Assembly: GCA_964393405.1 (NCBI GenBank)
Contig: CAYMTR010000048.1
Location: 1 to 23,268 of the forward strand
Length of the DNA stretch: 23,268 bases
From: CAYMTR01 sp964393405
Lineage (GTDB): Bacteria > Bacteroidota > Bacteroidia > Bacteroidales > Prolixibacteraceae
Reading direction: 5' to 3'
Below the pieces are notes generated by a model. It did not search any database and was not told the origin of the DNA. It saw only the letters and a program-made list of their open reading frames with translations. A program made the translations under genes and the position numbers. Shown here piece after piece: positions 9,370-17,193 of the stretch; the stretch's first letter is position 1; every line of letters begins with the position of its first letter.

Positions 9370-11133
9370 TTATTCATTCGCCGCGAGGGGTATTGTAAAA
9401 CAAAAGCAGCTACCGGGTCCTTCACTAATCGGATTGTTTTCAGCTTTAATTTTTCCCCCATGACTTTCAACGAATTCTTTACAAAGAAGTAATCCTAATC
9501 CTGTGCCTTTCTCACGGTCTGTACCGGGTGTAGACTTTATCCCGGGCCTAAAAATATTAGAAAGTGTTTCCTCATCCATTCCTACCCCAGTGTCTTTAAC
9601 CATCACTGTTACCATGCCATCTGATGAAATAGAATTTATTTCTATCAGACCCCTCCACAAAGTATATTTTATCGCGTTTGAAACAAGATTCCTTATCACT
9701 GTCGTCAACATATTAGGATCTGCTTTAACTTTAAATCCTTTTTCAATCTTGCTTATTATTTTAATCTCTTTTTTTTCTGCTGCCCCCAACAGAAGATCCC
9801 GTACATTGTTTACAATCGAGCTTAAATCACATATCTCAGGATTACAGGAAATGCCTTTCTGTTGCAATCTCGCCCATTCCAAAAGATTTTGAAAAAGATC
9901 CAATGTATATACTGCAGAAGAATTCACCAGATTAGCATAATTCCTAAGCGTATCCTTATCAAGCGAATCTATTTCATCTCTGATGATTTCACTAAAACCA
10001 ACAATTGATGAAAACGGACTTCTAAGGTCATGGCCTATAATTGAAAAAAGTTTGTCTTTTGTATCGTTCGCCTTTTCGAGCTCAGAAGCGTATCGTTTTA
10101 ATTGTTCCTCAGCTTTTTTTCTTTCAGAAATATCAGCAATAACTGAAATGGCATAAAGAAGCTTATCAATAATTAATATCTCAGATGAAATTGTTCCTTC
10201 GAATAAATTACCCGATTTCTTTCTAAATATGAACTCATATTCTTTAAGACTTCCCTCTTTACTCAATTTCTCTACATATCCCTTTCTGTCTGATTCGTTT
10301 TTCCATAAAAGTATATCTGAAGTTGTCAGATTTGTCACTTCGTCAATATTAAAACCAGTAAGATTAAAAAAACCATCATTAACTTCAAATATCTTTCCGT
10401 CTGACAAGCGAGTAAGTATAACTGCAAGAGGAGTGGCAAAAAACGACTTCGAATACTTTTCTTTCTGAAATGCATTGTCATTTATCAATATTCTGTTTAT
10501 TAACAAAACAAGGAAAAAAGTAAATAACAGAAATAAAATCTGATAAGATAAGACTATTAAAATCTCAAATATTCTGGAATCAAAATAATCTACCTGGTTA
10601 ACCTTTTCAATTAAAAAATCAAAAATCCTTATGAAATTAACTAATAAAAATCCAATGTAAACAAATCCTATTGAACCGGTACCGTGCTTCCTGAATTTTG
10701 GTGCCCTGACAAACATTAGCAATACATATTGTATGCTAATGAAAATAAAGAATATTGCAGAATTTAGATTTCGAATACTAACATCCGGCTTAACCGAAGT
10801 AAAGTAAAAATGTATACCTAAATATAAAGTCAAAGCAATAAAATTGTGATAATGCTTTCCTTTAATGCCGATTAAACGCTCAAGCCCGAGCAATCCCAAT
10901 AAAAGACCTGCCATATTCAACAGGTTCGATAATATAACTGATAAAATATCCGGCACATGCTTCCTTAAAAGAATAAGCAGCAAGCCTACAGTAAGAAAAA
11001 TAAAACCAATTAAAATATATTCTAACCCCTCAAATCTCTTACGGTTCTGATACCACAAGAAAAATACCACCAACATGCAAACCATGGTGGTAACAAAGTA
11101 TCCAAAAAATATTGTTGTAAAATCCAGTGCCAT
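9370..11133 (-). CDS. 7-TM PAS-domain sensor histidine kinase
   Basis: Membrane histidine kinase of 587 residues. The first 215 or so residues contain seven hydrophobic segments, from FFGYFVTTMVCMLVVFFLW to a segment ending near FLVLLINRIL, and no large periplasmic domain. A PAS domain follows at about 225-345 (AVILTRLSDGKIFEVNDGF, ending VIADISERKKAEEQ), then a coiled linker. HisKA has His368 in SIIGHDLRSPF, and the ATPase has NLVSNAIKY, DTGVGM and GTGLGLLL. The kinase core is complete, but there is no receiver, and no separate response-regulator gene lies next to it. It could act on a distant partner or on the hybrid regulator next door; both are inferences. The 111-base gap to the HTCS gene leaves room for a separate promoter. 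The signal sensed by the 7-TM module cannot be named. Confidence 0.9.
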   Translation of the reverse strand: MALDFTTIFFGYFVTTMVCMLVVFFLWYQNRKRFEGLEYILIGFIFLTVGLLLILLRKHVPDILSVILSNLLNMAGLLLGLLGLERLIGIKGKHYHNFIALTLYLGIHFYFTSVKPDVSIRNLNSAIFFIFISIQYVLLMFVRAPKFRKHGTGSIGFVYIGFLLVNFIRIFDFLIEKVNQVDYFDSRIFEILIVLSYQILFLLFTFFLVLLINRILINDNAFQKEKYSKSFFATPLAVILTRLSDGKIFEVNDGFFNLTGFNIDEVTNLTTSDILLWKNESDRKGYVEKLSKEGSLKEYEFIFRKKSGNLFEGTISSEILIIDKLLYAISVIADISERKKAEEQLKRYASELEKANDTKDKLFSIIGHDLRSPFSSIVGFSEIIRDEIDSLDKDTLRNYANLVNSSAVYTLDLFQNLLEWARLQQKGISCNPEICDLSSIVNNVRDLLLGAAEKKEIKIISKIEKGFKVKADPNMLTTVIRNLVSNAIKYTLWRGLIEINSISSDGMVTVMVKDTGVGMDEETLSNIFRPGIKSTPGTDREKGTGLGLLLCKEFVESHGGKIKAENNPISEGPGSCFCFTIPLAANE

Positions 11134-11225
11134 AAAGCAAAAAAGATTTTTTACATAAATACACGAAACTAATATTCATGTAATTTATGAAAAAAATCTT
11201 TTATCTCAAGTAGACTACAGATAAT

Positions 11226-13106
11226 TTAGTCTTCTATATAATATGCTCCAACAAACGCTGCTTCTTTATTGTTCAAACTCATGGCATTAGCAATGTTTTC
11301 CGGAATTAATGACCCTTTGAAAATATTTTCGCCTTCAGTTTTCAAATTGAAATCATTTACACTGAAGTTATTAAATATCATTTTTGAATATCCCTTGAGG
11401 TTTTTGCTTTCAGTTGAGAAATCAGGATAAAGAGCTGTCATCTCTTCAGGTGAAGTAAGTTTTATTGTGCATTTTTCATTGTCAGCAGGACTCCAAACAA
11501 CCAGTGTATCAACGTTTTCTTTTGTCTCATCGATATAATAATTGTTGTTCAATCTGGATAGTGTTGACTTATTGAGCCTTGCACACATATCAGCAGGTTG
11601 CCAAGCTGTAAGACGCGGACGATCAAATCGTTGTTCAGTATAAAATAAGTTGTTTATGAATTCGTGGTCTTCTCGTGAATCAACTCCCGGACCTGTAAGT
11701 ATGTGCCATCCGAAATGGTCTGAATCGTCTCCCCTATTATTCCTTCCAAAACTTGCTGTACTATTGATGTAAGTATTGTTGTAGACTTTTACGTTCGCAC
11801 TGTTTAGCACAAATGTTCCTTGCTCACAATTCAGAAAAACATTGCCTGCGCAAATAGCATCAGCTGAGATCTCGTAGAAAAAGCCACTGAAGTTTGACCA
11901 AATAAATTCCTTTTTAGTGAATTTTTCTACATTACCAATATTTTCTACCCAGTTGTTCACAAATACTCCGTCTTTATTGCCTACATCGTACCATAAGCCA
12001 TTTGAATTTGGCTGATCGATAATTAGATTGTTGCGACAAACAACCCTGTGAGTCTGATTAAATATTTTTACTGAAGATGGGTAGAATCCTGTCCACTTTT
12101 CAATATTATTGTTGGCAAAAATATTCCTTTCGAGCAATACATCGTTGGAAGCAACAAGGTATAATCCTTCGGTATTTGAATCAATGATTTTGCAGTTACG
12201 CATTACCATGCTGTCACCTATGGCAAAAACACCAATCCTGAAACATTTTGAGAATGTACAGTTTTCGAAAACAGTCCCGATCACATCTTTTCCGTTTTTA
12301 CTTTCTTCAGAAAATCCCTGAGGATAATAACCTTCAATATGAACCATTGTATCAGGATATTGAGTGACAGTTAAACCTTTGATAACAGGACCTCTGCCAT
12401 CCGACTTCTTGCCATGTATTTCACTTATCGTACGAACTATCGCCTTGCGAAAAGCTGTTATTTCAACTAGTTTTCCTGTTGGGTCAGATCCTATGATAAT
12501 TTCTCCTGCTTCATAATCAACGAAAACTTTTCCCGGCTGGACATCATTTTTACTTCCAACCGACTCCTGAAATTGTCCGTCAATAAATATCCCGTCGTTA
12601 TTAAAACGGTGCAGCGGTGTAAACTTTTCCTCCCATCTCTTATTCCACCAGCTCTCAGGTGCCCCCGGAAAAAGTCTGTCCCATTTTGTAACCCAAGCCC
12701 CATCAGCATTTTGGCTCCAGTTTTGAGCAATGAAAGTTCCGTTTAATACAGGTTGTTCATCAAGATAGGGTTGAATTATAATACTCTGATTAAAAATAAG
12801 GTTACCTGTCCTGTAAATTCCTCCTCTCATAACAATTGCATCTCCGGTTACTACTTTTGAAATTGCTGTTTCAATAGTTGTTGGACTTTCAAGATTTAAA
12901 CCTTCAGAATTAGGGTCTCCTTCAGGAGAAACATATAAGATTGTCCCTTTTACTTTTGGCAATTCATAGACCTGAGCTTGTGGCCCGTAAATACTCTTAT
13001 CAAATTCAGGTCCTTTGTAGCTTTCTACTTCAGAAGTGCACGCTAAAGCAAATAAAGCCAACAGGATCAATACTCCTGTTCGGAAAATAAAATTCAATTT
13101 AATCAT
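11226..13106 (-). CDS. Parallel beta-helix lipoprotein, possible polysaccharide-active enzyme
   Basis: Predicted lipoprotein of 626 residues. The signal peptide ends in a lipobox LFALAC with the lipidated Cys at 23, followed by TSEVES; acidic residues after the Cys are compatible with surface display. The N-terminal part has LYVSPEGDPNSEG and SPTTIETAISKVVTGDAIVMRGG, the opening pattern of right-handed parallel beta-helix proteins (DUF1565/pectate-lyase-like). From about 230 to 480 there are repeated short strands with Asn ladders (FENCTFSKC, MRNCKIIDSN, LERNIFANNN, CRNNLIID, VYNNTYINS), which fit beta-helix coils. Such proteins include polysaccharide lyases and several glycoside hydrolase families, but I cannot assign a family or catalytic residues. 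The location beside GH5, GH51-GH43 and esterase genes supports a role in glycan capture or cleavage. Confidence 0.75.
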   Translation of the reverse strand: MIKLNFIFRTGVLILLALFALACTSEVESYKGPEFDKSIYGPQAQVYELPKVKGTILYVSPEGDPNSEGLNLESPTTIETAISKVVTGDAIVMRGGIYRTGNLIFNQSIIIQPYLDEQPVLNGTFIAQNWSQNADGAWVTKWDRLFPGAPESWWNKRWEEKFTPLHRFNNDGIFIDGQFQESVGSKNDVQPGKVFVDYEAGEIIIGSDPTGKLVEITAFRKAIVRTISEIHGKKSDGRGPVIKGLTVTQYPDTMVHIEGYYPQGFSEESKNGKDVIGTVFENCTFSKCFRIGVFAIGDSMVMRNCKIIDSNTEGLYLVASNDVLLERNIFANNNIEKWTGFYPSSVKIFNQTHRVVCRNNLIIDQPNSNGLWYDVGNKDGVFVNNWVENIGNVEKFTKKEFIWSNFSGFFYEISADAICAGNVFLNCEQGTFVLNSANVKVYNNTYINSTASFGRNNRGDDSDHFGWHILTGPGVDSREDHEFINNLFYTEQRFDRPRLTAWQPADMCARLNKSTLSRLNNNYYIDETKENVDTLVVWSPADNEKCTIKLTSPEEMTALYPDFSTESKNLKGYSKMIFNNFSVNDFNLKTEGENIFKGSLIPENIANAMSLNNKEAAFVGAYYIED

Positions 13107-13281
13107 CTTTGTTTGTGTTTGTTATTATTTTATTGGCTTAAAAATGTAATTCCTAAATTTTACTTCTTGCTTTCCTGCTAAACAAAGTCCTAAACGTAAT
13201 AATTAATTCATGACTTTTATTCTGTACCTTTTAAATACCGAACTAAAATACAAAAATTATGAAACTATCACAGTCACCTTT

Positions 13282-14682
13282 TTATCTCTTTACAATTCTA
13301 TAAGGCTCACTCCATTCTCTACCACAAACCTGAACTATATATAAATCAGGCCTTAATGAAGCACCAAAATTCATATCGCTCTTAATATTTGATTTAATAA
13401 ATTTTTCAACTTGTTTCCCCATTGTATCAAAAACCGAAATACTTACAATATCGGCAGGCTTTTTAATCTTTATATTTATTGAAGACTCAAAGGGATTTGG
13501 ATAAAGCTCCAGCTTACTATCGAACAATGGAACATAGGAAGTTCCGGCATCTTCTGCCCCTTCCATTATGGCATTTAAAATCATTTTATCAAGAACCTGT
13601 CCTGTACTTCGTTCAAAAATCTGCTTGTTAAGGTCCCAGCAGAAAGGTATAATTCCCTTATCAAGAGCCGATTTTACAATGTATTTATAGAAATATTCCA
13701 CAGAAGCAAGGTGAAGTTCCTGATCAGACGGAGAACTCAGTTTTCGTTTTATAGCCATAAACTCACCGATAATAACCGGAATGTCTTTATCAACAAACTT
13801 AGTCTTCATCATATTGAATAATTTCTCTACATCTTTTTCTTCTCCCCAGGTAGCATTACGGCTTATATCTGTTTGAGAATGGAAGTCCTTCCCCCAGTAA
13901 TAAAAAGCCTTCCCCCAGCTTTCGTCTCCTTCCATTCCGCAAAATTGCCATGGCGTATAATAATGCACTTCGACCATCAATCTGTCTTCCACAATATCAG
14001 TTGGCATCATGCTCATCAGCTTGTATGTCTTTTCAACATCAGTTGTAGGTCCCTGAACAACAAGCGTACGAGTCAGGTTATTCCCCCCGGTTTCTCTTAC
14101 TACATCGATAAAAGTCTGGTGATAAGACATTAGAACATTCATTTCTGCGGCATTGTTTACATTTGGTTCGTTGGAACCAGCAAAAAGCAAATGCTCATCG
14201 TAGTCGATGAATGTTTCAGCAATCTGTTCCCAATATTTTTGCTGCCGTTCGTTTACCTTAGCCTGATTGGCAGCATTCACCCTATTTTCGAGCCATCCTG
14301 TATCCCAGTGAATATTAAGAATTACGTACAAACTATCATCTATACAATAATCGACTACTTCCTGAACCCGTGACATCCAATCTTCATCAATCTCTCCTGT
14401 AATGGTATCGGAATGACAAAACCAGGCACAAGGAAGACGAATTGCATTAAATCCGGCTGCCTTAACCGAATCGATAAGTTTTTGAGTGGCAACAGCGCCG
14501 CCCCAAACAGTTTCACTGCAAATAGCCTCCAGGGTATTCCCCATGTTCCACCCAACTTTCATTTTACCGGCTATTTCTTTTGCCGTTGGCAGTTCACTAT
14601 AAGCCGGCATTGCCAAACAGATAATCAGGGCAATAAAAGCCGCAATCTTCTTAAATGAGTTTCTAATCAGTATTAAGTTCAT
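13282..14682 (-). CDS. GH5 endoglucanase-like enzyme with T9SS sorting domain
   Basis: Secreted glycoside hydrolase family 5 enzyme, likely an endo-beta-1,4-glucanase, mannanase or xyloglucanase; the subfamily is not resolved here. The family start motif KVGWNMGNTLEA is followed by the (beta/alpha)8 barrel with acid/base Glu172 in AGSNEPN, a conserved HYYTPW segment and nucleophile Glu307 in IIGEFMAI. The last 75 residues or so (LELYPNPF to the terminal YRIVKR) form a type A T9SS sorting domain, so the protein is probably exported by SecYEG and then passed across the outer membrane and attached or released. I prefer the start at 14682 (MNLILIRNSFKK, signal peptide ending PAYS). An in-frame ATG at 14727 would add 15 residues that do not look like a signal peptide. 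It is the first minus-strand hydrolase gene of the cluster in transcription order. Confidence 0.9.
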   Translation of the reverse strand: MNLILIRNSFKKIAAFIALIICLAMPAYSELPTAKEIAGKMKVGWNMGNTLEAICSETVWGGAVATQKLIDSVKAAGFNAIRLPCAWFCHSDTITGEIDEDWMSRVQEVVDYCIDDSLYVILNIHWDTGWLENRVNAANQAKVNERQQKYWEQIAETFIDYDEHLLFAGSNEPNVNNAAEMNVLMSYHQTFIDVVRETGGNNLTRTLVVQGPTTDVEKTYKLMSMMPTDIVEDRLMVEVHYYTPWQFCGMEGDESWGKAFYYWGKDFHSQTDISRNATWGEEKDVEKLFNMMKTKFVDKDIPVIIGEFMAIKRKLSSPSDQELHLASVEYFYKYIVKSALDKGIIPFCWDLNKQIFERSTGQVLDKMILNAIMEGAEDAGTSYVPLFDSKLELYPNPFESSINIKIKKPADIVSISVFDTMGKQVEKFIKSNIKSDMNFGASLRPDLYIVQVCGREWSEPYRIVKR

Positions 14683-14878
14683 TATTATATAATTAAGAAA
14701 TGAATTTTGTAAATAATTACCCGACAATCAACTATCATTCCTGCTACTATTAAGCAGAAATTAAGATCTTTTTGCAAAAATCGAAAAGTAGATATTTCAA
14801 TTTATACTAAAGGGGCTCATTTGTCAAATAGTAGTGCTACAAATCAAAGAGGGTAATTCATTTTTTTTGTCTAATCGC

Positions 14879-15025
14879 CTATAGCTGCAATAAAGCCATA
14901 TCTTCATTATCCTTTGGATTTACAAGAATCGTTGCAAGCAAATCATACCCGGCCTTTTCAGCCAATTCAGGTTGTATCAGGTGAACTGAATTTCTTTTTT
15001 CTTTAACAAATTTTGCTAATTCCAT
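14879..15025 (-). pseudogene. Truncated XRE antitoxin remnant (HipB/Y4mF-like), 48 residues
   Basis: An intact but very short reading frame. Residues 1-26 (MELAKFVKEKRN, then QPELAEKAG) match the first helices of the Y4mF/HipB family of Cro/C1-type antitoxins, whose usual beginning is close to ELxxFVKxxRKxxGLTQxELAEKAG. Right after AG, where the family continues with GLRFxRELEQGK and the rest of the helix-turn-helix, the frame goes to YDLLATILVNPKDNED and stops. The recognition helix and the rest of the DNA-binding domain are therefore missing. The YDL could be the family's distal ...LFGYxL rejoined by an in-frame deletion of about 30 codons; this is inference. No HipA-type kinase gene follows. 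Two operator-like palindromes remain upstream, which supports descent from a real autoregulated toxin-antitoxin operon. Confidence 0.55.
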
Positions 15026-15029
15026 ATAT

Positions 15030-15047
15030 TATACCTTTTCGGGTACA
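15030..15047 (-). promoter_or_regulatory. Operator palindrome 1 upstream of the antitoxin remnant
   Basis: Imperfect palindrome with arms TACC and GGTA around a 6-base centre, 5 bases upstream of the remnant's start codon. It matches the second site at 15070-15087 at 14 of 18 positions. HipB-type antitoxins bind paired palindromes of this general kind in their own promoters. Binding here is inferred from position and symmetry. Confidence 0.5.
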
Positions 15048-15069
15048 AATTTAGTAGATATTTTTAGCA

Positions 15070-15087
15070 TACACCCTTTAGGGTATA
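15070..15087 (-). promoter_or_regulatory. Operator palindrome 2 upstream of the antitoxin remnant
   Basis: Palindrome with arms ACCC and GGGT around TTTA, the same pattern as the site at 15030-15047. The centres are 40 bp apart, close to four helical turns, as expected for two repressor dimers on one face of the DNA. The stretch between the two sites probably contains the original promoter. Confidence 0.5.
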
Positions 15088-15173
15088 ATACTACTATCAA
15101 AGGGATTTTTATATCCGATCAGGTATCGTTATTATTTTGATTTATTCAAAATCATTTAATTTTCTTTTAAACA

Positions 15174-15205
15174 AAAAGACCCCAACCATTAGGTTAGAGT
15201 CTTTT
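15174..15205 (-). terminator. Intrinsic terminator of ssrA
   Basis: Fourteen-base-pair stem (arms 15174-15187 and 15192-15205, with two G-U pairs in the minus-strand transcript) around a 4-base loop. The distal arm ends in a run of U on the minus strand. It starts directly after the tmRNA 3' end at 15207, so the RNA is made as a short, separate transcript. Confidence 0.85.
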
Positions 15206-15206
15206 G

Positions 15207-15610
15207 TGGAGCTGCAGGGATTCGAACCCTGGTCCAAACAGTGAAGCCATACGCTTTCTACATGCTTAGCCTGACTTATTTTTCGAACAACAGCTGGATC
15301 AGAGCCACCGACTGTTGCCTTATCTTCTTATCTTCGCATTAAGTCCGAAGCCCCCTTAATGCTAACCCCTGATTGCGAGCGCTTCCGAATCGAGTTGGGG
15401 AGAGGTGAAACCGCCCGGGAAACGTCTTGTTGCAACATCTAATGCCGCAAACCCTCCGAAGAGAGGCCTTGATCTACTATAATTCGATTAGGCAGCAAGA
15501 GCAAAGTTATCTTCGCCAATTATTGTTTTGACCATTTTTAAAAGGGAGAACGGACAAATCCCTGCATGCTTACATACCACAACGAACTGCTGTCAAAACC
15601 AGTCAGCCCC
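15207..15610 (-). ncRNA. ssrA: tmRNA (transfer-messenger RNA)
   Basis: The gene of about 404 nt rescues stalled ribosomes. The 5' end reads GGGGCTGACTGGTTTTGACA and its first seven bases pair with CAGCTCC at the 3' end, forming the acceptor stem. The T-arm with loop TTCGAAT and stem CAGGG/CCCTG lies at about 15211-15233. The reading frame for the degradation tag is at 15488-15517 and encodes GEDNFALAA followed by TAA, the form expected for a ClpXP/ClpAP-type tag ending in ALAA. The discriminator A at 15207 is followed by CAA, so the terminal CCA is not encoded and must be added. The 3' end is immediately followed by a terminator. Its partner SmpB is not in this window. Confidence 0.96.
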
Positions 15611-15621
15611 AAGTGGGATTG

Positions 15622-15629
15622 CAAAATTA
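15622..15629 (-). promoter_or_regulatory. Candidate -7 promoter element of ssrA
   Basis: The minus strand reads TAATTTTG, an exact match to the Bacteroidota -7 element TAnnTTTG, and ends 11 bases before the mature 5' end of tmRNA. That gap leaves room for a short leader removed by RNase P. No clear TTG is present at -33, so this rests on the -7 match and position. Confidence 0.5.
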
Positions 15630-15639
15630 CTAATATTTA

Positions 15640-16839
15640 TCAATTCTTGCTGATATCGCTTATCTGAAAGTTGAAAAAGTTAACAACCTTATCAAATACT
15701 ACAGTAAAACATCTGTCGACCAAGCCCTGAATTTTGTCATCTCCCATTGGGAAAGGCTGTTCGTGAGTGTACTGGAACGGAAAATCTATAACTTCGACTG
15801 AAATACTCCCATTATTCCATCTCCCCCTAAGCGTTTGAAGTATTCCTTTTACCGGCATTACCTTGTCTTTTTCAAGAGCTACAGCTTTTATCCTCCCTCC
15901 AATCTCGCTGAACAAAGCTTCCCTTTGTCGGCGCCATCTGCTTTTCGACATCATCAACTCAAGCCCGTACCAAGTTTCTTCAAGTGTTTTATCTCCAGCA
16001 GAAAGGATATTGTTTTTTATCATCTTGAACAATTTTCGCTTTTTAAGGTTTAGCAAACTCTTAAAAGCCATCAGATCCATGATATATTTTGAGCTTCCAT
16101 ACATCCTGTCGAAAGTAGTACCCCCGCAAAAAATAAACAGCCGTGTCTTGGTAAAAAGTTTTCCGGGATTGGCAAGCAATAATATCTGCGAAAGGAAAGC
16201 ACCTATTGAATACGCAAAAATGTCGAATTGCGCTTCCGGGGTAAAAATCCCATTCTCCCCACTTTTAACTTCATACATCAGTTGCTGAATATCGCAGCAA
16301 GTCTGAAGTCCAGAATATATAAAAATCTCAGGATGAGACTCAAGTCGGGTACTTAACGCAGCATTAGCAAACGTAGAGTTGTCCTGCTTGCCTATTTTCT
16401 TCCGAAAGTTCGAAACTTCGGTCATTAGCCTGCGGTCGCTCCAACTTTTAGGAGCCCTGTTCATGTGAAAAGCTATCGGGAACATTATTACAGGACGCTT
16501 GGTGTTTTCGGCAAGGTACTTTGCCCACACAAAATATTTATCCCAGCTTTTTTCATTCAGCCCGTGAAACAAAATTATCCCCTTGTCATACTTCTTTGAT
16601 TTATCAGGAACAACAACAGGATAACTGAAACGGCAATTTTCTTCTACCTTACCCTTTACCAGTTCGTGGTAAAACAAATCGCCTTTAACAAATCCATTAT
16701 CAACGAAATCGAAAGAATATTGCGAGTTAAAATTGCAGTTAATTATTTCGAGTCCTGCCTTCTGATTATTAACATCAGGCTCTTGTTTGAAAACTTTTGA
16801 CAGTTCAATAAACTGTTCTTTAAATCCAATCATTGACAT
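15640..16839 (-). CDS. Uncharacterised alpha/beta-hydrolase (DUF6051-like)
   Basis: Protein of 399 residues without a signal peptide, so probably cytoplasmic. The fold can be read from GIILFHGLNEKSWDKYFVWA at about residue 93 (HG oxyanion turn), PVIMFPIAFHMNRAP, the nucleophile elbow FAYSIGAF with Ser211, an acid candidate Asp325 in LEKDKVMP, and His359 in YTHEQPF near the C terminus. The elbow is A-x-S-x-G rather than G-x-S-x-G. I recall this as a Bacteroidota family of unknown function (DUF6051), but that label is from memory. No substrate is suggested by neighbours: tmRNA lies 29 bases downstream and the repeat-rich spacer upstream. The start at 16839 (MSMIGFKEQ) has an alternative Met two codons later. 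Confidence 0.7.
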   Translation of the reverse strand: MSMIGFKEQFIELSKVFKQEPDVNNQKAGLEIINCNFNSQYSFDFVDNGFVKGDLFYHELVKGKVEENCRFSYPVVVPDKSKKYDKGIILFHGLNEKSWDKYFVWAKYLAENTKRPVIMFPIAFHMNRAPKSWSDRRLMTEVSNFRKKIGKQDNSTFANAALSTRLESHPEIFIYSGLQTCCDIQQLMYEVKSGENGIFTPEAQFDIFAYSIGAFLSQILLLANPGKLFTKTRLFIFCGGTTFDRMYGSSKYIMDLMAFKSLLNLKKRKLFKMIKNNILSAGDKTLEETWYGLELMMSKSRWRRQREALFSEIGGRIKAVALEKDKVMPVKGILQTLRGRWNNGSISVEVIDFPFQYTHEQPFPMGDDKIQGLVDRCFTVVFDKVVNFFNFQISDISKN

Positions 16840-16896
16840 CTATTTTAACTGAATTGATTATAAACCTGAGACAAAATAATATCAGATATTTCTTAC

Positions 16897-16978
16897 TTGA
16901 AAATTTATGTTGTGAAGAGCTCAATTCTGGGACAAACAGAAGAAGCTCCGGGGTAAATTTTTTTATTTTGGGGTGAAT
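16897..16978 (+). repeat. Long direct repeat copy A with three GGGGTRAAW-type boxes
   Basis: Matches copy B (17405-17486) at 57 of 82 positions by hand count with no gaps, at an exact offset of 508 bp. The boxes are at 16929 (GGGACAAAC, degenerate), 16950 (GGGGTAAAT) and 16970 (GGGGTGAAT), spaced 21 and 20 bp. It lies about 60-140 bp upstream of the minus-strand hydrolase start, so it could affect that promoter; this is inference. Confidence 0.65.
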
Positions 16979-17008
16979 AAATTGCTATTGGCATCGCAAC
17001 ATATTAGG

Positions 17009-17030
17009 ACCACATTCGTACCACATTCGT
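17009..17030 (+). repeat. 11-bp tandem doublet
   Basis: ACCACATTCGT occurs twice head to tail (17009-17019 and 17020-17030). The second copy forms part of the left arm of the perfect inverted repeat that follows. Confidence 0.85.
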
Positions 17031-17070
17031 CCTTTCTCCCTTAATAAAGGGAGAAAGGACGAATGTGGTA
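17019..17070. repeat. Perfect 24-bp inverted repeat with 4-base loop
   Basis: Arms 17019-17042 and 17047-17070 are exact reverse complements around the loop AATA. The arms are purine/pyrimidine biased (CCTTTCTCCC / GGGAGAAAGG). There is no U-run on either side, so it is not a standard terminator. It could be the palindromic tip of a small mobile element or a stable RNA hairpin. Confidence 0.85.
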
Positions 17071-17077
17071 TTAATAT

Positions 17078-17099
17078 GGTAGGGGTTTGGTAGGGGTTT
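17078..17099 (+). repeat. 11-bp tandem doublet (GGTAGGGGTTT)
   Basis: Two exact adjacent copies, 17078-17088 and 17089-17099, eight bases beyond the inverted repeat. Confidence 0.85.
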
Positions 17100-17106
17100 G
17101 ATTTAT

Positions 17107-17138
17107 CCGTTGCATAAATGCAACGGCAAAGGATAAAT
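17107..17138 (+). repeat. REP-like hairpin element, copy 1
   Basis: Eight-base-pair perfect stem (CCGTTGCA / TGCAACGG) with loop TAAA at 17107-17126, followed by a tail CAAAGGATAAAT. It aligns without gaps to copy 2 on the other strand at 25 of 32 positions, with paired compensatory differences in the stem. Confidence 0.7.
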
Positions 17139-17170
17139 GCAACGGCAAAGGATAAATGCAACGGCAAAGG
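17114..17170 (+). repeat. 19-bp tandem repeat, three exact copies
   Basis: Unit ATAAATGCAACGGCAAAGG at 17114, 17133 and 17152, plus a 6-base partial fourth (to 17176). The first unit overlaps the 3' half of hairpin copy 1, so the array looks like local amplification of that half. Copy number is probably variable between strains. Confidence 0.9.
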
Positions 17171-17193
17171 ATAAATATCCTATTTGTTCGAAG

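Noticed and set aside
12491..12730. Alternative minus-strand frame inside the beta-helix gene
   Set aside because: Overlaps the real frame in another phase; no domain or start context.
67..14682. A complete polysaccharide utilisation locus with SusC/SusD
   Set aside because: No TonB-dependent transporter or SusD-like lipoprotein is in the window. The beta-helix lipoprotein lacks SusD-type helical repeats. Only enzymes and regulators can be claimed here.
15207..15235. A tRNA gene, because of the T-arm and acceptor-like end
   Set aside because: There is no anticodon arm nearby. The matching acceptor strand is 380 bases away with a tag reading frame between, which is tmRNA.
16985..17167. Open frame of 60 codons on the minus strand
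   Set aside because: It runs through the inverted repeat, the 11-bp doublets and the 19-bp tandem array. The translated repeats give no plausible protein, and no ribosome-binding or promoter context is seen.
17114..17170. Possible CRISPR array from the 19-bp repeats
   Set aside because: The units are directly adjacent with no spacers, are too short, and no cas genes are present.
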